A DNA stretch of 64,000 nt from assembly GCF_025398315.1 (NCBI RefSeq), contig NZ_JAODOQ010000001.1, positions 1,488,001-1,552,000 of the forward strand, given 5' to 3'. The DNA comes from Shewanella phaeophyticola. GTDB lineage: Bacteria > Pseudomonadota > Gammaproteobacteria > Enterobacterales > Shewanellaceae. A program made the position numbers and the translations under genes. Below the pieces are notes generated by a model. That model searched no databases. It was not told the DNA's origin and saw only the letters and a list, made by a program, of their open reading frames with translations. Each line of letters starts with the position of its first letter. Position 1 is the first letter of the stretch. Below are positions 39,988 to 50,091 of the stretch, piece after piece.

Positions 39988-40614
39988 TTATTCGGTTATT
40001 TCGCTGACAAAATTCATGTATTGTTGCATATCACCTACAACGGCTTGTTCCATTATTGCCCCAGTAATTTTGGCGTAAGGTTGATTGAAATGAATATCCC
40101 ATACGTCAGATTCTTTACGCCAATGCTCATAAACCACTAAGGTGTTGTCATCATCTTTAACGGTATAAAGGTCAAATAATAAATTACCATTTTCTTGACG
40201 AGTGTGTTGAATATGCTCTTCAAACTGTGTCAAAAGAGGTTGGCGAAATTCAGAATGAATTGGGAAAATAAAGAAAATTGAAAATATATCATCTTCAGGA
40301 TTCGGTGGTGTCATCGCAACTGGGTAAGGCTTGGTGTCGTTTACTTTATACACTTGTGGGGCAGTGGCTAATGTGTCACCTAATAACGTAATAAAATCTT
40401 GGGTATAAGGTTGGTTTTTATGAAACTCAAATGCGGTCGTATCTTGCCAACGTTCATAAGCAAAGAACATATTCGGGTTGGTGTTATCCACAAAAATAGT
40501 CATATCTGTATTACCCTTTTCTTTACGGGTGCCATTCTTGTTGGTGATTAATGCATCTTTAAAGCTCTGTTGATATTGTGGCTTTACGGTAAATTTAATT
40601 ATTTGCGTGAACAT
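39988..40614 (-). CDS. tandem antibiotic-biosynthesis-monooxygenase (ABM) domain protein
   Basis: A 208-residue protein. I use ATG 40614 (MFTQIIKFTVKP), with TTGGAG upstream. Two ferredoxin-like ABM domains are visible: the first (~1-95) has FVDNTNPNMFFAYERWQD and the second (~105-205) has LYTVKDDDNTLVVYEHWRKES; both keep the YERW/YEHW hallmark. Such domains act as cofactor-free monooxygenases or bind small hydrophobic molecules. It precedes DUF1330 and follows an MDR-type oxidoreductase on the same strand, which together look like a redox or xenobiotic-handling set. Confidence 0.85.
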   Translation of the reverse strand: MFTQIIKFTVKPQYQQSFKDALITNKNGTRKEKGNTDMTIFVDNTNPNMFFAYERWQDTTAFEFHKNQPYTQDFITLLGDTLATAPQVYKVNDTKPYPVAMTPPNPEDDIFSIFFIFPIHSEFRQPLLTQFEEHIQHTRQENGNLLFDLYTVKDDDNTLVVYEHWRKESDVWDIHFNQPYAKITGAIMEQAVVGDMQQYMNFVSEITE

Positions 40615-40753
40615 GCAATGCTCCAAATTTATTATATAGTTGCTGAATCAAGTGTTGATATAGATAAGCACTTTAGAGATCGTAACGATGATAAAAAGTG
40701 CTTCAAAGGAGTCTGGCTCCAATTATTTTTTCAGATAAACTCGTTCGTCATCA

Positions 40754-41762
40754 TTAAAATCCCGCTAAAACAATTTTACCTTTAGCTTGCTGGGTCTCTA
40801 AACGTTGGTGGGCACGACGTAAATTTTCGGCATTAATCACACCATAATGTTCGCCAACCGTGGTTTTGATTTGGCCGTTATCAATTAATGTCGCAACATC
40901 GTTTAGCAGCTGATGCTGTGCTTGCATGTCATCAGTTTTAAACAGAGAACGAGTGAACATCAGCTCCCAGTGAATTGAAATACTCTTCATTTTAAATGGC
41001 ACTATGTTTAAGGTTTCTGGGTCATCAATTAACGCAAATTGACCTTGAGGCTTAAGGACTTTTTCAATTTCTTCAATGTGTTCAGAGGTGTTATTTAAGC
41101 TCACAACATAATCTACCAGTGGCAGTTGTTGCTCGGTTAATTGTTCACTGAGCTTATGGCGATGGTTAATAATATGGTCAGCGCCTAAATCTTCTAGCCA
41201 TGACACGGTTTCAGGGCGGGATGCCGTGGCAATAATGTTCAGCTTGGTCAGCTTTTTAAGTAGCTGAACCATAATAGAGCCAACGCCACCGGCAGCACCA
41301 ATCACTAAAATATTTTTGTTGGCATTGTCTTTATCCACGTTTAGGCGGTCAAACAATAACTCCCACGCGGTAATGGCGGTTAACGGCAATGCAGCGGCTT
41401 CATCAAAAGACAGTGTTTTGGGCATGTGACTCCACAATGCGCTCATCCACTAACTGATATTCTGCATTACTGCCTGCTCGGCTTATATCGCCGGCATACC
41501 ATACTTTGTCACCAGGCTTGAATAAACTCACATTGTCACCAACAGACTTAACAATACCTGTCGCGTCAAAACCTAAAACTTTCCATTCACGTTCTGGTGG
41601 TGGCATCATTTGACGGACTTTAAAATCGGCAGGGTTAACGGATATTGCTTTCACCTCAACTAAAATGTCGTGGCCTGTTGCAACGGGGATGTCTAATTGA
41701 ATGTCTTGAAGTGATAATGGGTCTTGAATCGGTAAGTTTTGTTGATATGCAATGGCTTTCAT
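40754..41762 (-). pseudogene. zinc-type alcohol dehydrogenase / quinone oxidoreductase, frameshifted
   Basis: Reconstructed length about 335 residues, MDR superfamily of the zinc-binding alcohol dehydrogenase class but without the structural zinc cysteines. The N-terminal half has VEVKAISVNPADFKVR and VLGFDATGIVKSVGDNV; the Rossmann part has VIGAAGGVGSIMVQLLKKL. The frame breaks at 41425-41435, between YQLVDERIV and MPKTLSFDEAAALP; relatives usually read VGPMPK or similar there, which would include GGCCC. It is divergent from an AraC regulator, its probable controller. Probably NADPH-dependent reduction of quinones or enones. Confidence 0.88.
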
Positions 41763-42004
41763 AATGGGATCTCTTACTGATGGAAATAATAAAAGGCAAC
41801 AAGCTTGCTTATCGCCGTTGATGGCACCATTATCCAAATTTAGCGGGTTGCAAACAGAGTCATCAGAACCAATTATTATGGATAAAAATGTCCACAATAA
41901 TTGTCGGTTTATGTTTATTGTTAGTTTTTGGGGATGTTATCGAGAATTGATAATGCGTAAAATAACCCATCTAAACGTCGTTTAATTGAAATGTTGAGTG
42001 TTGT

Positions 42005-42874
42005 ATGACCATTCCTAATATTGGTTTTAATCACGATAAAACCAATCAGGCAGAATTTGAGATTATTGAGCTGTCTAATTTGTATACTCGCTCTATGATA
42101 GGGCATGATCCTCAAGACCCACATCGCGTGTCATTTTTTATGCTGATTTATATTGAGCAAGGTGAGGCCAGCATATGGTCGATTTTAACCGTTATCGCTT
42201 TGAAGCCAGGCTCATTGATTTTTGTGCAGCGCGAACAAGTGCATAGCTTTGACTTTTCAGGGCAACCTCAAGGTAAATTATTACTGTTTACCCAGGCTTT
42301 TTTAGATAAAGTACATGCCAATATGCGCTTGCCAAACTACACACCAACGCATTTAAATCAGCAACATAACCCTATATTGCAACTCGACACGACTCATCAT
42401 GCTCGCAGTCATATTTTAATTGATCAAATTCAAGCTGAAATAAACACGCCGGCCTCAGAGCCGCTTATTATTATGTATTTATTTTCGGCATTAGCCTTGT
42501 TATTGCACCGGTTACGTCCGGCATTAAGCCACGACAACTTATCTGTTGAGCAGAGCAGCAAGCTAGCACGTTTTTTTAGTTTAATGCAGCAGCATGTACA
42601 ACAAGTGCGCGATGCAAATTGGTATGCAGGCAAAATCCATACAACCTATAAAACCCTCAATCAAATTTGTAAACTGGCAACAGGTTTAACCGCCAAACAG
42701 ATGATAGATGCCTACACCATTATTGAAATAAAGCGTCGCCTTGTGGTGAGCAAAACCACGACTCAACAATTAGCCAATGATTTTGGCTTTGAAGACAGCA
42801 GTAACTTTGTTAAATACTTTAAAAAGCAAACTGAATTGACCCCAAGCCAATTTATGAAACAAAACCTGTCTTAA
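42005..42874 (+). CDS. AraC family transcriptional regulator
   Basis: A 289-residue regulator. The N-terminal ~150 residues are a cupin-like sensing domain (IWSILTVIALKPGSLIFVQREQVHSF). The C-terminal ~100 residues hold the double helix-turn-helix with TTQQLANDFGFEDSSNFVKYFKKQTELTPSQF. It is divergent from the MDR oxidoreductase and lies 96 bases before the SnoaL-like gene, so either may be regulated. Inducer unknown. Confidence 0.9.
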   Translation: MTIPNIGFNHDKTNQAEFEIIELSNLYTRSMIGHDPQDPHRVSFFMLIYIEQGEASIWSILTVIALKPGSLIFVQREQVHSFDFSGQPQGKLLLFTQAFLDKVHANMRLPNYTPTHLNQQHNPILQLDTTHHARSHILIDQIQAEINTPASEPLIIMYLFSALALLLHRLRPALSHDNLSVEQSSKLARFFSLMQQHVQQVRDANWYAGKIHTTYKTLNQICKLATGLTAKQMIDAYTIIEIKRRLVVSKTTTQQLANDFGFEDSSNFVKYFKKQTELTPSQFMKQNLS

Positions 42875-42970
42875 GTGGTTCAACTTTTACCATTTTAATG
42901 CTCATTTACACTCTACTGACAAACTGGTGAGCCATATAAACTGTCCTCATTGAAACCAGAGGACTTAATC

Positions 42971-43892
42971 ATGAATACCATTACTCACAACATTATTGCA
43001 GTTAACAGCACATCAGCAGCGCGTAAATCTATTATCAGTGCACTTATTACGAGTGCGTTATTGGGTGGAGCCTTAGTGTCTGGCAACAGCGTTGCCGCAA
43101 CCGAAAAATCACAAGGTCAAGTCAGCTACAAGCAACAAGCGGTTGAGTTAGTCAGCAGCATTGAAACCGGCGACCCTGCGCCCATTGGCTACATCAACCC
43201 TAACAAATACATTCAACATAACTTAGCCGTTGCCGACGGTTTAGCCGGTTTTGGTGCGGTCATGCAGCAGTTACCTAAAGGCAGCGCAAAAGCGCAGGTT
43301 AAACGTGCATTTCAAGACGGTAATTATGTGGTTACGCACACCGAATATAACTTTTTCTACTCCAAAAGCAGGCTTTGATATTTTCCGCTTTGAAGACGGT
43401 AAAATTGTTGAGCATTGGGATAACCTACAAACCATCGCTGCGGTAAACTCAAGTGGTCATAGTCAGTTTGATGGTGCAATTGCAGTGACGGATTTAGACA
43501 AAACAGAACAAAATAAATCCTTAGTGGCCGATTTTGTAAACACCATCTTGATCAAAGGTGATATGGCCAAAATAGGTCAATTTATTGGTAGTGAAGATAC
43601 TGATTATATTCAGCATAACCCTAATATTGGCGACGGCTTAAGTGGCCTAGGCAAAGCCTTAGGTGAGCTCGCTAAAATGGGCATGCCAATGGTTGTAAAA
43701 ACCCATCATAAAGTGCTTGGCGAAGGAAACTTTGTATTGTCGATTAGCGAAGGCACATTTATGCAACAACATGTGGCGTTTTATGACTTGTTCCGTGTTG
43801 AAAATAACATGATTGTGGAACATTGGGACACCATTGAAACCATTCCGGCTCAAACTGACTGGAAAAACAGTAACGGTAAATTTGGTTTTTAA
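42971..43892 (+). pseudogene. secreted tandem SnoaL-like protein, frameshifted
   Basis: Reconstructed length about 307 residues. A signal-like N-terminus (IISALITSALLGGALVSG then NSVAA) points to export. Two NTF2/SnoaL-like domains follow, each with the family core: YIQHNLAVADGLAGF and FDIFRFEDGKIVEHWD in the first, DYIQHNPNIGDGLSGL and YDLFRVENNMIVEHWDTIE in the second. The frame breaks at 43355-43363 inside EYNFF-PKAGFDIF, with one base too many. Related proteins are described as SnoaL-like aldol-condensation-type enzymes, but the substrate is unknown. A terminator follows. Confidence 0.85.
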
Positions 43893-43921
43893 TCGCCAAT
43901 GAGTTGTGTACTAAATTTTAT

Positions 43922-43957
43922 AAAACACAGGCCGCTTTTAGCTGTCTGTGTTTTTTT
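43922..43957. terminator. Rho-independent terminator
   Basis: AAAACACAG and CTGTGTTTT enclose a partly paired loop and are followed by a T-run. It lies between the SnoaL-like gene and the convergent LysR gene and could serve both. Confidence 0.8.
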
Positions 43958-43974
43958 ACGTATATGCACACTTT

Positions 43975-44856
43975 TTATGGCGTCAGCAATTGCCTTAACG
44001 AATGCCTAAATTGCTTAAACATTGGCTCAAGGCTGTATCGGTGATGCTGGATAACATCGACATTGGCATGCCAACCCATATCGTTAAACTCGCTGGGCAA
44101 TAATACCAATTGGCCATTGTTAACATATTCATTGGCAATATGATTGGGCAGTAAACACCAACCATTGCCCTGTAATGTCAGCTCAAGTAACACATAATAG
44201 TTGTCTGCGTACCAAATGTCTGGGCTCAAGGCGAGCTGAAAGTCACTCGATTTGTTATTACGCGAGCGCATTAGCAATTGCCTATGTAGCTTAAGGTTGG
44301 CCAGATTATTAACTGGTTGTTGAGCTAGCGGGTGAGCGCTCGCAACATAAATATCAAACTTAATCGAACCAATGGATTCATAATCAATGTGAGAAGGCAG
44401 TGACAAGTCACTAAAAATAATCCCTGTCACCGCTTTGTCGGTGTCAATCATGTCGACAATATCGATGCTCGATGCGGTAAAAATTTCCAACGTGGTATTG
44501 GGAAAGTCGCTTTCGAGTTGATTAATCATACTGGAGAGTTTTTGGAAGGGAATGCCTTCATCTAAACCAATGGTGAGCTCTGAAATAAACGGTTTATCAA
44601 GATGTTGAGCGCAAGAGCGTAAACGTTGATGCTGCGCTAACAACACTTGCGCGTGTGATAACAACGTATGTCCTGCCTGGGTAAGTTGTGGGTAACGGCC
44701 GCTGCGGTCAAATAACGCAGCATTACAGTCTATTTCAAGGTTGATGACATGTTGGCTCACCACAGATTGCGCTTTTTTGAGCGAACGCGCCGCAGATGAA
44801 AAAGAACCTGTTTTAGCCGTTGCAACAAACGCCTCGAGTTGATCAATGCTATACAT
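43975..44856 (-). CDS. LysR family regulator next to the PACE pump
   Basis: A 293-residue LysR protein with the N-terminal helix-turn-helix SFSSAARSLKKAQSVVSQHV and an effector domain (ELTIGLDEGIPFQKLSSMI). It is divergent from a PACE efflux gene 85 bases away, the same layout as the Acinetobacter regulator AceR and its pump AceI, so it probably activates that gene in response to a pump substrate. Confidence 0.9.
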   Translation of the reverse strand: MYSIDQLEAFVATAKTGSFSSAARSLKKAQSVVSQHVINLEIDCNAALFDRSGRYPQLTQAGHTLLSHAQVLLAQHQRLRSCAQHLDKPFISELTIGLDEGIPFQKLSSMINQLESDFPNTTLEIFTASSIDIVDMIDTDKAVTGIIFSDLSLPSHIDYESIGSIKFDIYVASAHPLAQQPVNNLANLKLHRQLLMRSRNNKSSDFQLALSPDIWYADNYYVLLELTLQGNGWCLLPNHIANEYVNNGQLVLLPSEFNDMGWHANVDVIQHHRYSLEPMFKQFRHSLRQLLTP

Positions 44857-44941
44857 ATCGTTTTTCCAGATACAATCTAACTATTTTGTATCCTTATATT
44901 GGATGATAATGAGCTAAACGTCACCAATAAATGAGTTCATC

Positions 44942-45374
44942 ATGCAAAGAAAAGAACGGATATTTCACGCAGTGTCTTTTGAAGTATTAGCAGCCGCTAT
45001 TATTGTCCCTGTGAGCGCAATATTAATGCAGAAAAGCACGACAGATATGTTGGTGGTCAGTATTGGTTTGTCATTTCTTGCTGTGATGTGGAACTACGTC
45101 TACAACATTTGGTTCGACAAGTTGTTGGGTAGCGACCGAATTAATCGTACATTAGCAATGCGTATCGTTCATGCTACGGGTTTTGAAGGCGGCTTGTTAG
45201 TTGTAACTCTTCCAATGGTATCTTGGTATTTAAGTTTAAACCTCATCGATACCATGATGCTTGAAGGTGGCGTGTTATTGTTTTTCTTTGTTTACACTGG
45301 CGTATTCAATTGTAGCCTACGATATTTATCAACCCTATCAGCGTTGGTTTGGTAAAACCATTGGCGTACGATAA
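44942..45374 (+). pseudogene. PACE family efflux pump, frameshifted near the C-terminus
   Basis: Reconstructed length 143 residues, four membrane helices in two bacterial transmembrane pair units: ERIFHAVSFEVLAAAIIVPV and AMRIVHATGFEGGLLVVTLP, each with the conserved Glu that is protonated during transport. The native end FNWAYDIYQPYQRWFGK is out of frame: the DNA has AATTGTAGCCTAC where AATTGGGCCTAC is expected (45310-45317). Uncorrected, the protein would stop 18 residues after this point with a scrambled end. PACE pumps export biocides such as chlorhexidine and short diamines. Confidence 0.9.
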
Positions 45375-45484
45375 ACCGATTATTTGTTAAGTCATTACCG
45401 CCAAAAAATTAGCCGTTTTATATTACTGTCATGGTTACTATGGCATCATAACGGGGTTTTTAATCTTGCAGGAAGCCAAGCGTA

Positions 45485-45925
45485 ATGCATTATCGTCTGA
45501 GTGTATTGTTATTTTCTGTGCTCGTCTTGATGCTCCCAATTCACTTTGCGCGCGCTAATACGCTAGTGCCGTTTACCAGCGACGGTTGCAGTGTATTTCC
45601 TGATGGCACCTTTGAACAGGGTGAATTATGGCTTGGTTGCTGTCAAAAACACGACTTTGATTACTGGAAAGGTGGCACTTTTGATGAGCGACTAGCTTCA
45701 GATAAAGCGTTGCGAGTCTGTGTTGCTAAAGTCGGCCAGCCACAAATTGCCTTGTTGATGTTAGCTGGGGTGAGGGTTGGCGGTACACCGTACTTGCCTA
45801 CTCAATTTAGGTGGGGCTATGGCTGGCCTTATCCCAGAGATTATGGCGCATTAACTGCCGATGAACTCAAACAAGTCGAGTTATTATCGACAAACACATT
45901 AATCCGCACGATCTCACAAAAATAG
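45485..45925 (+). CDS. secreted phospholipase A2-like cysteine-rich protein
   Basis: A 146-residue protein with a signal peptide (LSVLLFSVLVLMLPIHFARA). The mature part has FTSDGCSVFPDG, then LWLGCCQKHDFDYWKGG, then RLASDKALRVCV. The CCxxHD arrangement resembles the catalytic site of phospholipase A2 enzymes, with Cys residues for disulfides in the periplasm. Whether it is a lipase is unproven; some databases name related proteins otherwise. It stands alone. Confidence 0.65.
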   Translation: MHYRLSVLLFSVLVLMLPIHFARANTLVPFTSDGCSVFPDGTFEQGELWLGCCQKHDFDYWKGGTFDERLASDKALRVCVAKVGQPQIALLMLAGVRVGGTPYLPTQFRWGYGWPYPRDYGALTADELKQVELLSTNTLIRTISQK

Positions 45926-46096
45926 ATTAAAAACTATAAATCTAATAGCTTTTTAGGTTTAAAATGATCTCATTATCGTTATATTAGATTATTTTCATGA
46001 ATGTTTAGATAATATTGTACAAAGACGACAAAGATCACACTTTGTTTGGTGTTTTGTATTGTATTGTTTGTTCAATTATCAAAAGTAGGAGTTAAC

Positions 46097-46567
46097 ATGA
46101 CAGAGATCGATATTGGTATCAAAAAAGATGACCGTCTTAAAATCGCAGAAGGCTTAAAAAGTTTATTGGCCGACTCGTATACCCTTTATTTGCAAACTCA
46201 TAACTTCCATTGGAACGTTACCGGTGTTCAGTTCCGCGAATTACACCTGATGTTTGAAGAGCATTACACAGAGCTAGCCACAGCAGTAGATGATATCGCA
46301 GAGCGTATTCGTACCCTTGATGTTGCCGCGCCAGGAACTTATAAAGAATTTGCTCGTTTGAGTTCAATTAAAGAGGTTGAAGGCGTACCGTCTTCAATCG
46401 AAATGGTTGAGTTACTGATAAAAGGTCACGAGCAAGTGGTCAGAACCTCGCGTGAAGTACTTAAGCTAGCTCAAGAGGCTGATGATGAATCTACAGCATC
46501 ATTAGTATCTGACCGTATGGGAATACACGAAAAAACGGCCTGGATGTTACGCGCAACCCGCAAGTAA
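46097..46567 (+). CDS. dps: Dps-family DNA-protection ferritin
   Basis: A 156-residue protein. The ATG at 46097 follows AGTAGGAG at ideal spacing; an in-frame start 17 codons upstream gives a non-native leader. The ferroxidase-centre residues are in [10 protein letters not shown] and [22 protein letters not shown], the Dps signature. It oxidises and stores iron as a 12-mer and protects DNA in stationary phase and under peroxide stress. The ~130 bases upstream should hold its promoter. Confidence 0.94.
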   Translation: MTEIDIGIKKDDRLKIAEGLKSLLADSYTLYLQTHNFHWNVTGVQFRELHLMFEEHYTELATAVDDIAERIRTLDVAAPGTYKEFARLSSIKEVEGVPSSIEMVELLIKGHEQVVRTSREVLKLAQEADDESTASLVSDRMGIHEKTAWMLRATRK

Positions 46568-46594
46568 GCGCATTTTAATAACATACATGTTTAT

Positions 46595-46624
46595 AAACCG
46601 CTGGCATTAGCCAGCGGTTTTTTT
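46595..46624 (+). terminator. Rho-independent terminator of dps
   Basis: AAACCGCTGGC and GCCAGCGGTTT form an 11-bp stem with an ATTA loop followed by a T-run, 27 bases after the dps stop. Confidence 0.93.
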
Positions 46625-46685
46625 CCGCTAGAAAAAGCCAACCAAACCCGTTAATGTATGATTTTTATTTTATGATGATACTATC

Positions 46686-47457
46686 GTGACCGAAACCACA
46701 CACCTAACTCAACTCGCTAAACACTTATTTGCGCAACGAAATCACGTCAATCCAAACTCAGATTTTGCTGTTAGTATACAAAGCATTGAGCAAGCGATAC
46801 GTGTTCAACAAAAAATGGCTGAGTTAAATGGCCATGTTACTGGTTGGAAATGCCTCGTGCCGCAAGCAAACGATCAACTTATTGTGGCACCCATTTTACA
46901 AGCCGCTGAACGGGGTCAACTGTGTAGCATTATCCCGGCGATAAAAGATGAACAGGCTTTAGCATTAATAGAGCCAGAAATTGCCTTTATACTAGGCCAA
47001 GATATTGAGCCGTATCGCCACTATAGTCATGATGAGATTGATGCCGCAATCAGCGCGACTCATATGGCATTAGAGTTAATTCAAAATCGCTTTAGCCGTG
47101 ACAGTCAACCAAGCTATTTACAAAAATTGGCTGACGGATTAAGTAACCAGGGTGTGTATATTGTACCCGCAAATACCTAAGTCGGTTGCTTATCAAGCAA
47201 GCCATGTTGATGTTGTGGTAACCGCAAATAACCAACAGCAGGTATTTAACGGTAAACATCCGTGTGAATTGCCGCAATTACCCATTTACTGGATGATTAA
47301 CTATTTGGCTGAGCAGGGGATTAAACTCTGTGCCGGGCAGGCGATTATTACTGGTTCTTATTGCGGGGTGGTAAAAGTGCCGATGACTGTAGAGGTTACG
47401 ATTGAGTATAAAGACATTGGCCAGTTTACCGTGAGCTTTGTAAATGCATTAGCTTAA
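46686..47457 (+). pseudogene. 2-keto-4-pentenoate hydratase / FAH-family protein, frameshifted
   Basis: Reconstructed length about 257 residues, GTG start. VTGWKCLVPQANDQL, LALIEPEIAFILGQDI and THMALELIQNRF fit the hydratase/decarboxylase branch of the fumarylacetoacetase superfamily (MhpD, TesE type), with EPEIAF holding the metal-binding glutamates. The second part has VDVVVTANNQQQVFNGKHPCELP and ITGSYCGVVKVP. The frame breaks at 47161-47169: relatives read GVYIGP there, whereas the DNA has ATTGTACCCGCAA. No degradation pathway genes are adjacent, so the substrate is unknown. Confidence 0.85.
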
Positions 47458-47480
47458 TCATAACCGCTTCGGTCAAGATG

Positions 47481-47509
47481 AAAAAAGCGCCCCAGGCGCT
47501 TTTTTTATT
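47481..47509. terminator. bidirectional Rho-independent terminator
   Basis: AAAAAAGCGCC and GGCGCTTTTTTT with a short CCA-containing loop, giving T-runs on both strands. It ends the hydratase gene and the convergent TetR gene, whose stop it touches. Confidence 0.92.
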
Positions 47510-48092
47510 GTGCTTCTAATTGAGTAAAAAACTCTTCAAGTTGTTGGCTTACCGTGTCGGTATCGCCAGTGGCTTTTAAGTACGAACGTAAGCCAATAAT
47601 GTGAACCTGGAGTTTTTTAGCAATTTTTTGTTTATCAAACTCTGCAGACAAATCACCCTGTTGTTGCGCTTGTTCAACAATATTCGCAAAACGGTTTTCA
47701 ACTTGGGTGAGTAAATCTTTTGCGATATCAAGCGTTTCTTGATGCGATTCATCAAGCTCTGCAAGCGTTCGCATCACCATACATAACTCACTGGGTACTT
47801 GCGCGCTACACGGCACAATTAAGCCGCGAAGATACTGCTTTAACCCATCCCAGGCGTGATCATGTTGGGCTAATTGCTCATTAAGTACATGCGCTGATGT
47901 TTGAGCATAATGAATTAACGTTTGATGAAACAAATCTGCTTTGCTACCGAATGCGGCATAAATACTACCAGGTCGCATGTCCATGGTAGTTTGAATTTCA
48001 CGCGTAGACGTAGCCAAAAAACCTTTTTGCCAAAATAGATTTTTTGCTTTTTCAAGTACATCGTCGCGGTCAAATTTTGAAATATTAGCCAT
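47505..48092 (-). CDS. TetR family transcriptional regulator
   Basis: A 195-residue regulator. The N-terminal DNA-binding domain reads VLEKAKNLFWQKGFLATS and IQTTMDMRPGSIYAAFGSKADLF, typical of TetR (AcuR/NemR-like). The C-terminal helical part binds a small ligand. Upstream it faces a ~780-base non-coding region containing repeat C and a long perfect palindrome; the palindrome is a possible operator. Target genes unknown. Confidence 0.9.
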   Translation of the reverse strand: MANISKFDRDDVLEKAKNLFWQKGFLATSTREIQTTMDMRPGSIYAAFGSKADLFHQTLIHYAQTSAHVLNEQLAQHDHAWDGLKQYLRGLIVPCSAQVPSELCMVMRTLAELDESHQETLDIAKDLLTQVENRFANIVEQAQQQGDLSAEFDKQKIAKKLQVHIIGLRSYLKATGDTDTVSQQLEEFFTQLEAQ

Positions 48093-48428
48093 GAGCCCCT
48101 CTTTAGTTATGACTTCATTTTACGATATCGCATAGAGGTAAGGCCAGTTTATTATATTAATTTTTAATCACAAATGAGTATATTCAATTATTTTTTAATA
48201 ATAAATACCACATTAGCTTGGTTAAACGTGATGATTAAGGATCTAGCCATTTTGATCCTAGTCCAAAGCTATATCACGAATTCAATTCCTCATTATTAAG
48301 TTAATCAAAATCATAGGCTTTTGTTTACTTTACTATCAACAAACTTCATTCCGCTTATTTACATTGCTAACAACAAATTAAATCAACAGACCTTAGCAAT
48401 CTAAGCAACTCTTTATTCGCAAAGAGTC
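48093..48428. other. intergenic region upstream of the TetR gene
   Basis: About 335 bases that should carry the TetR promoter. The word AATCAACAGACC at 48381-48392 matches the outer end of repeat C and may mark its left limit or a second partial element. No gene was seen. Confidence 0.4.
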
Positions 48429-48609
48429 ATTCAACAAAGAGTAAAACGTTTTTAGCCGAACCCTTCGGGCAGCGTTTGTTGGCCATTTTTACTGCGTTAT
48501 CGACTTTTTATGTAGAATAACTATACCTCAAAGTCTCTGCCGCGCAGTTATATATGTGAGTAAAGACCAACAATTCGCTGCAAAAATAACCTTGAAAGAT
48601 CAACAGACC
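48429..48609. repeat. interspersed repeat C, copy 1 (partial)
   Basis: The 181-bp core beginning ATTCAACAAAGAGTAAA and ending AAAGATCAACAGACC matches repeat C copy 2 at 60494-60663 in the same orientation, with scattered differences and a short insert near 48542-48560. The left part of copy 2 is not recognisable here, so this copy is truncated or diverged at its left end. Confidence 0.8.
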
Positions 48610-48666
48610 CTAGATAAAAACAGTTACTAATCATGTTGTTATGCATCAATTTAATTATGTTAGACA

Positions 48667-48715
48667 AAATACACGATTTATTATCAAATTTAATTTGATA
48701 ATAAATCGTGTATTT
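48667..48715. repeat. long perfect palindrome (23-bp arms, 3-base loop)
   Basis: Two 23-base arms, beginning AAATACACGATTTATTATC and ending with its complement GATAATAAATCGTGTATTT, are separated by TTA. Pairing is perfect over all 23 positions. It lies 160 bases upstream of the MRJP-like gene and 574 bases upstream of the TetR start. It could be an operator, a cruciform or an mRNA hairpin. Confidence 0.8.
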
Positions 48716-48875
48716 ACGTGTTTATTGCGACGCAATTGGCAACTAAGATACATCCCATCAACATTGAGCAGATTATCGAGCTGCAGTTTAAGCAGCTAAG
48801 CGTCATTTGAAAGGCATGAAATAGCCAAGGCTGGTTATTTTTTACGATTAAATTCAGATTATCACGAGGTTTACA

Positions 48876-49959
48876 ATGAAAAAGATGACAACACTATTGG
48901 CTGTAGCAACGGCACTATTATTTAACACTGCACAAGCCGCTGAGCTCGAGGTGGTAGCAAAATTTGACGGAACACGCCCAGGCAATGTGACCGTAACCGA
49001 ACAGGGACGTACATTTCTTTCAATGCAACCGCTTGATGGCTACCTGAGTTTCGTGTTGTTGAATTATTAAAAGATGGCTCAACAGTGCCGTTTCCTACTG
49101 TGGATTGGGCTGATGGCCAGCAAAAGGTGAGGTGGGTTTATCATCTGTGATTGGTATTGATAGCACTGCAGACGGTGTTGTGTGGATCCTTGATATGGGC
49201 AGTGCGGATGCTGCGGCGCAAATTGTTGCCTGGGATACGGTTAACAACAAACTTTTTAAGCGTATCGAAATCAGTAAAAATGCCATGGTCGCGAACTCAT
49301 TTTTACAAGATTTCGTTATCGACACTCAACGCCAGCAAATTTATATTGCCGATACCAGTTTAGGTAATTTATACGGTGAACCTGCACCAGCCTTTGTTGT
49401 AGTTGATTTAGCAAGCGGCAAAGCACGCCGCGTTTTACAGTCAAATAAGGCATTAATATCACCAAAGCATGATGTCATTATTGACGATTCACTGTTAGCA
49501 GCAAAACGTGAAGATGGCAGTGTTGATGCGCTTTATCTTAATTTAAACCCAATCACAATCGATGCTCAACAACAATGGGTCTATTTTGGTACCGTGAATG
49601 GCAGTGCTGTTTATCGTATTGCCGCAGCGGCGTTAGCCAATGACAAATTAACCGATAAAGAACTTGCCAACATGATTGAGTTTTATAGTGAAAAACGCCC
49701 AAGTGATGGCATGATCATTGATAAAAACAACAACATTTATGTGGGCGATGTTGAACGTAATGCCATTGGTATTATTGGTCAAGATGGTTACAAGGTATTT
49801 GCACAAGATGACACATTATTGTCTTGGGCTGATGGTTTCTCTATTCAAGGTGGATATTTGTACGTGACTCAAAACTCACTGCATTTAAATCCTGCGCTTA
49901 ACGCAGGTGAAGAAGGGGCTGCTAAACCATTTCACTTGTTACGCATCAAGCTAGATTAA
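48876..49959 (+). pseudogene. secreted MRJP/SMP-30-like beta-propeller protein, two frameshifts
   Basis: Reconstructed length about 361 residues. The signal peptide is MKKMTTLLAVATALLFNTAQA. The body matches the major-royal-jelly-protein / SMP-30 propeller pattern: GVVWILDMGSADAAAQIVAWD, ANSFLQDFVIDTQRQQIYIAD, FVVVDLASGKARRVLQ, DGMIIDKNNNIYVGDVERNAIG and YVTQNSLHLNPALN. Shifts occur at 49038-49046 (QPLDG-PEFRVVELLKDGS) and 49114-49119 (WADG-AKGEVGLSSVIG); in both, GGCCC would restore the frame. Bacterial relatives are periplasmic; some act as lactonases, but the activity is unknown. A strong terminator follows. Confidence 0.85.
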
Positions 49960-50007
49960 GAGTGGTTATCCGAGCAGTGTTAATTGAGCTTTATTGTGTT
50001 TAACCAC

Positions 50008-50047
50008 AAAAAAACCGTAATGGCATAACCATTACGGTTTTTTTTAT
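50008..50047. terminator. bidirectional Rho-independent terminator
   Basis: AAAAAAACCGTAATGG and CCATTACGGTTTTTTTT form a long stem with a CATAA loop and T-runs on both strands. It separates the MRJP-like gene from the convergent AGCS symporter gene. Confidence 0.95.
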
Positions 50048-50091
50048 TCACTCACGTTAAAAAAACGCGGTGATAACTCAGCCTTATTAGC

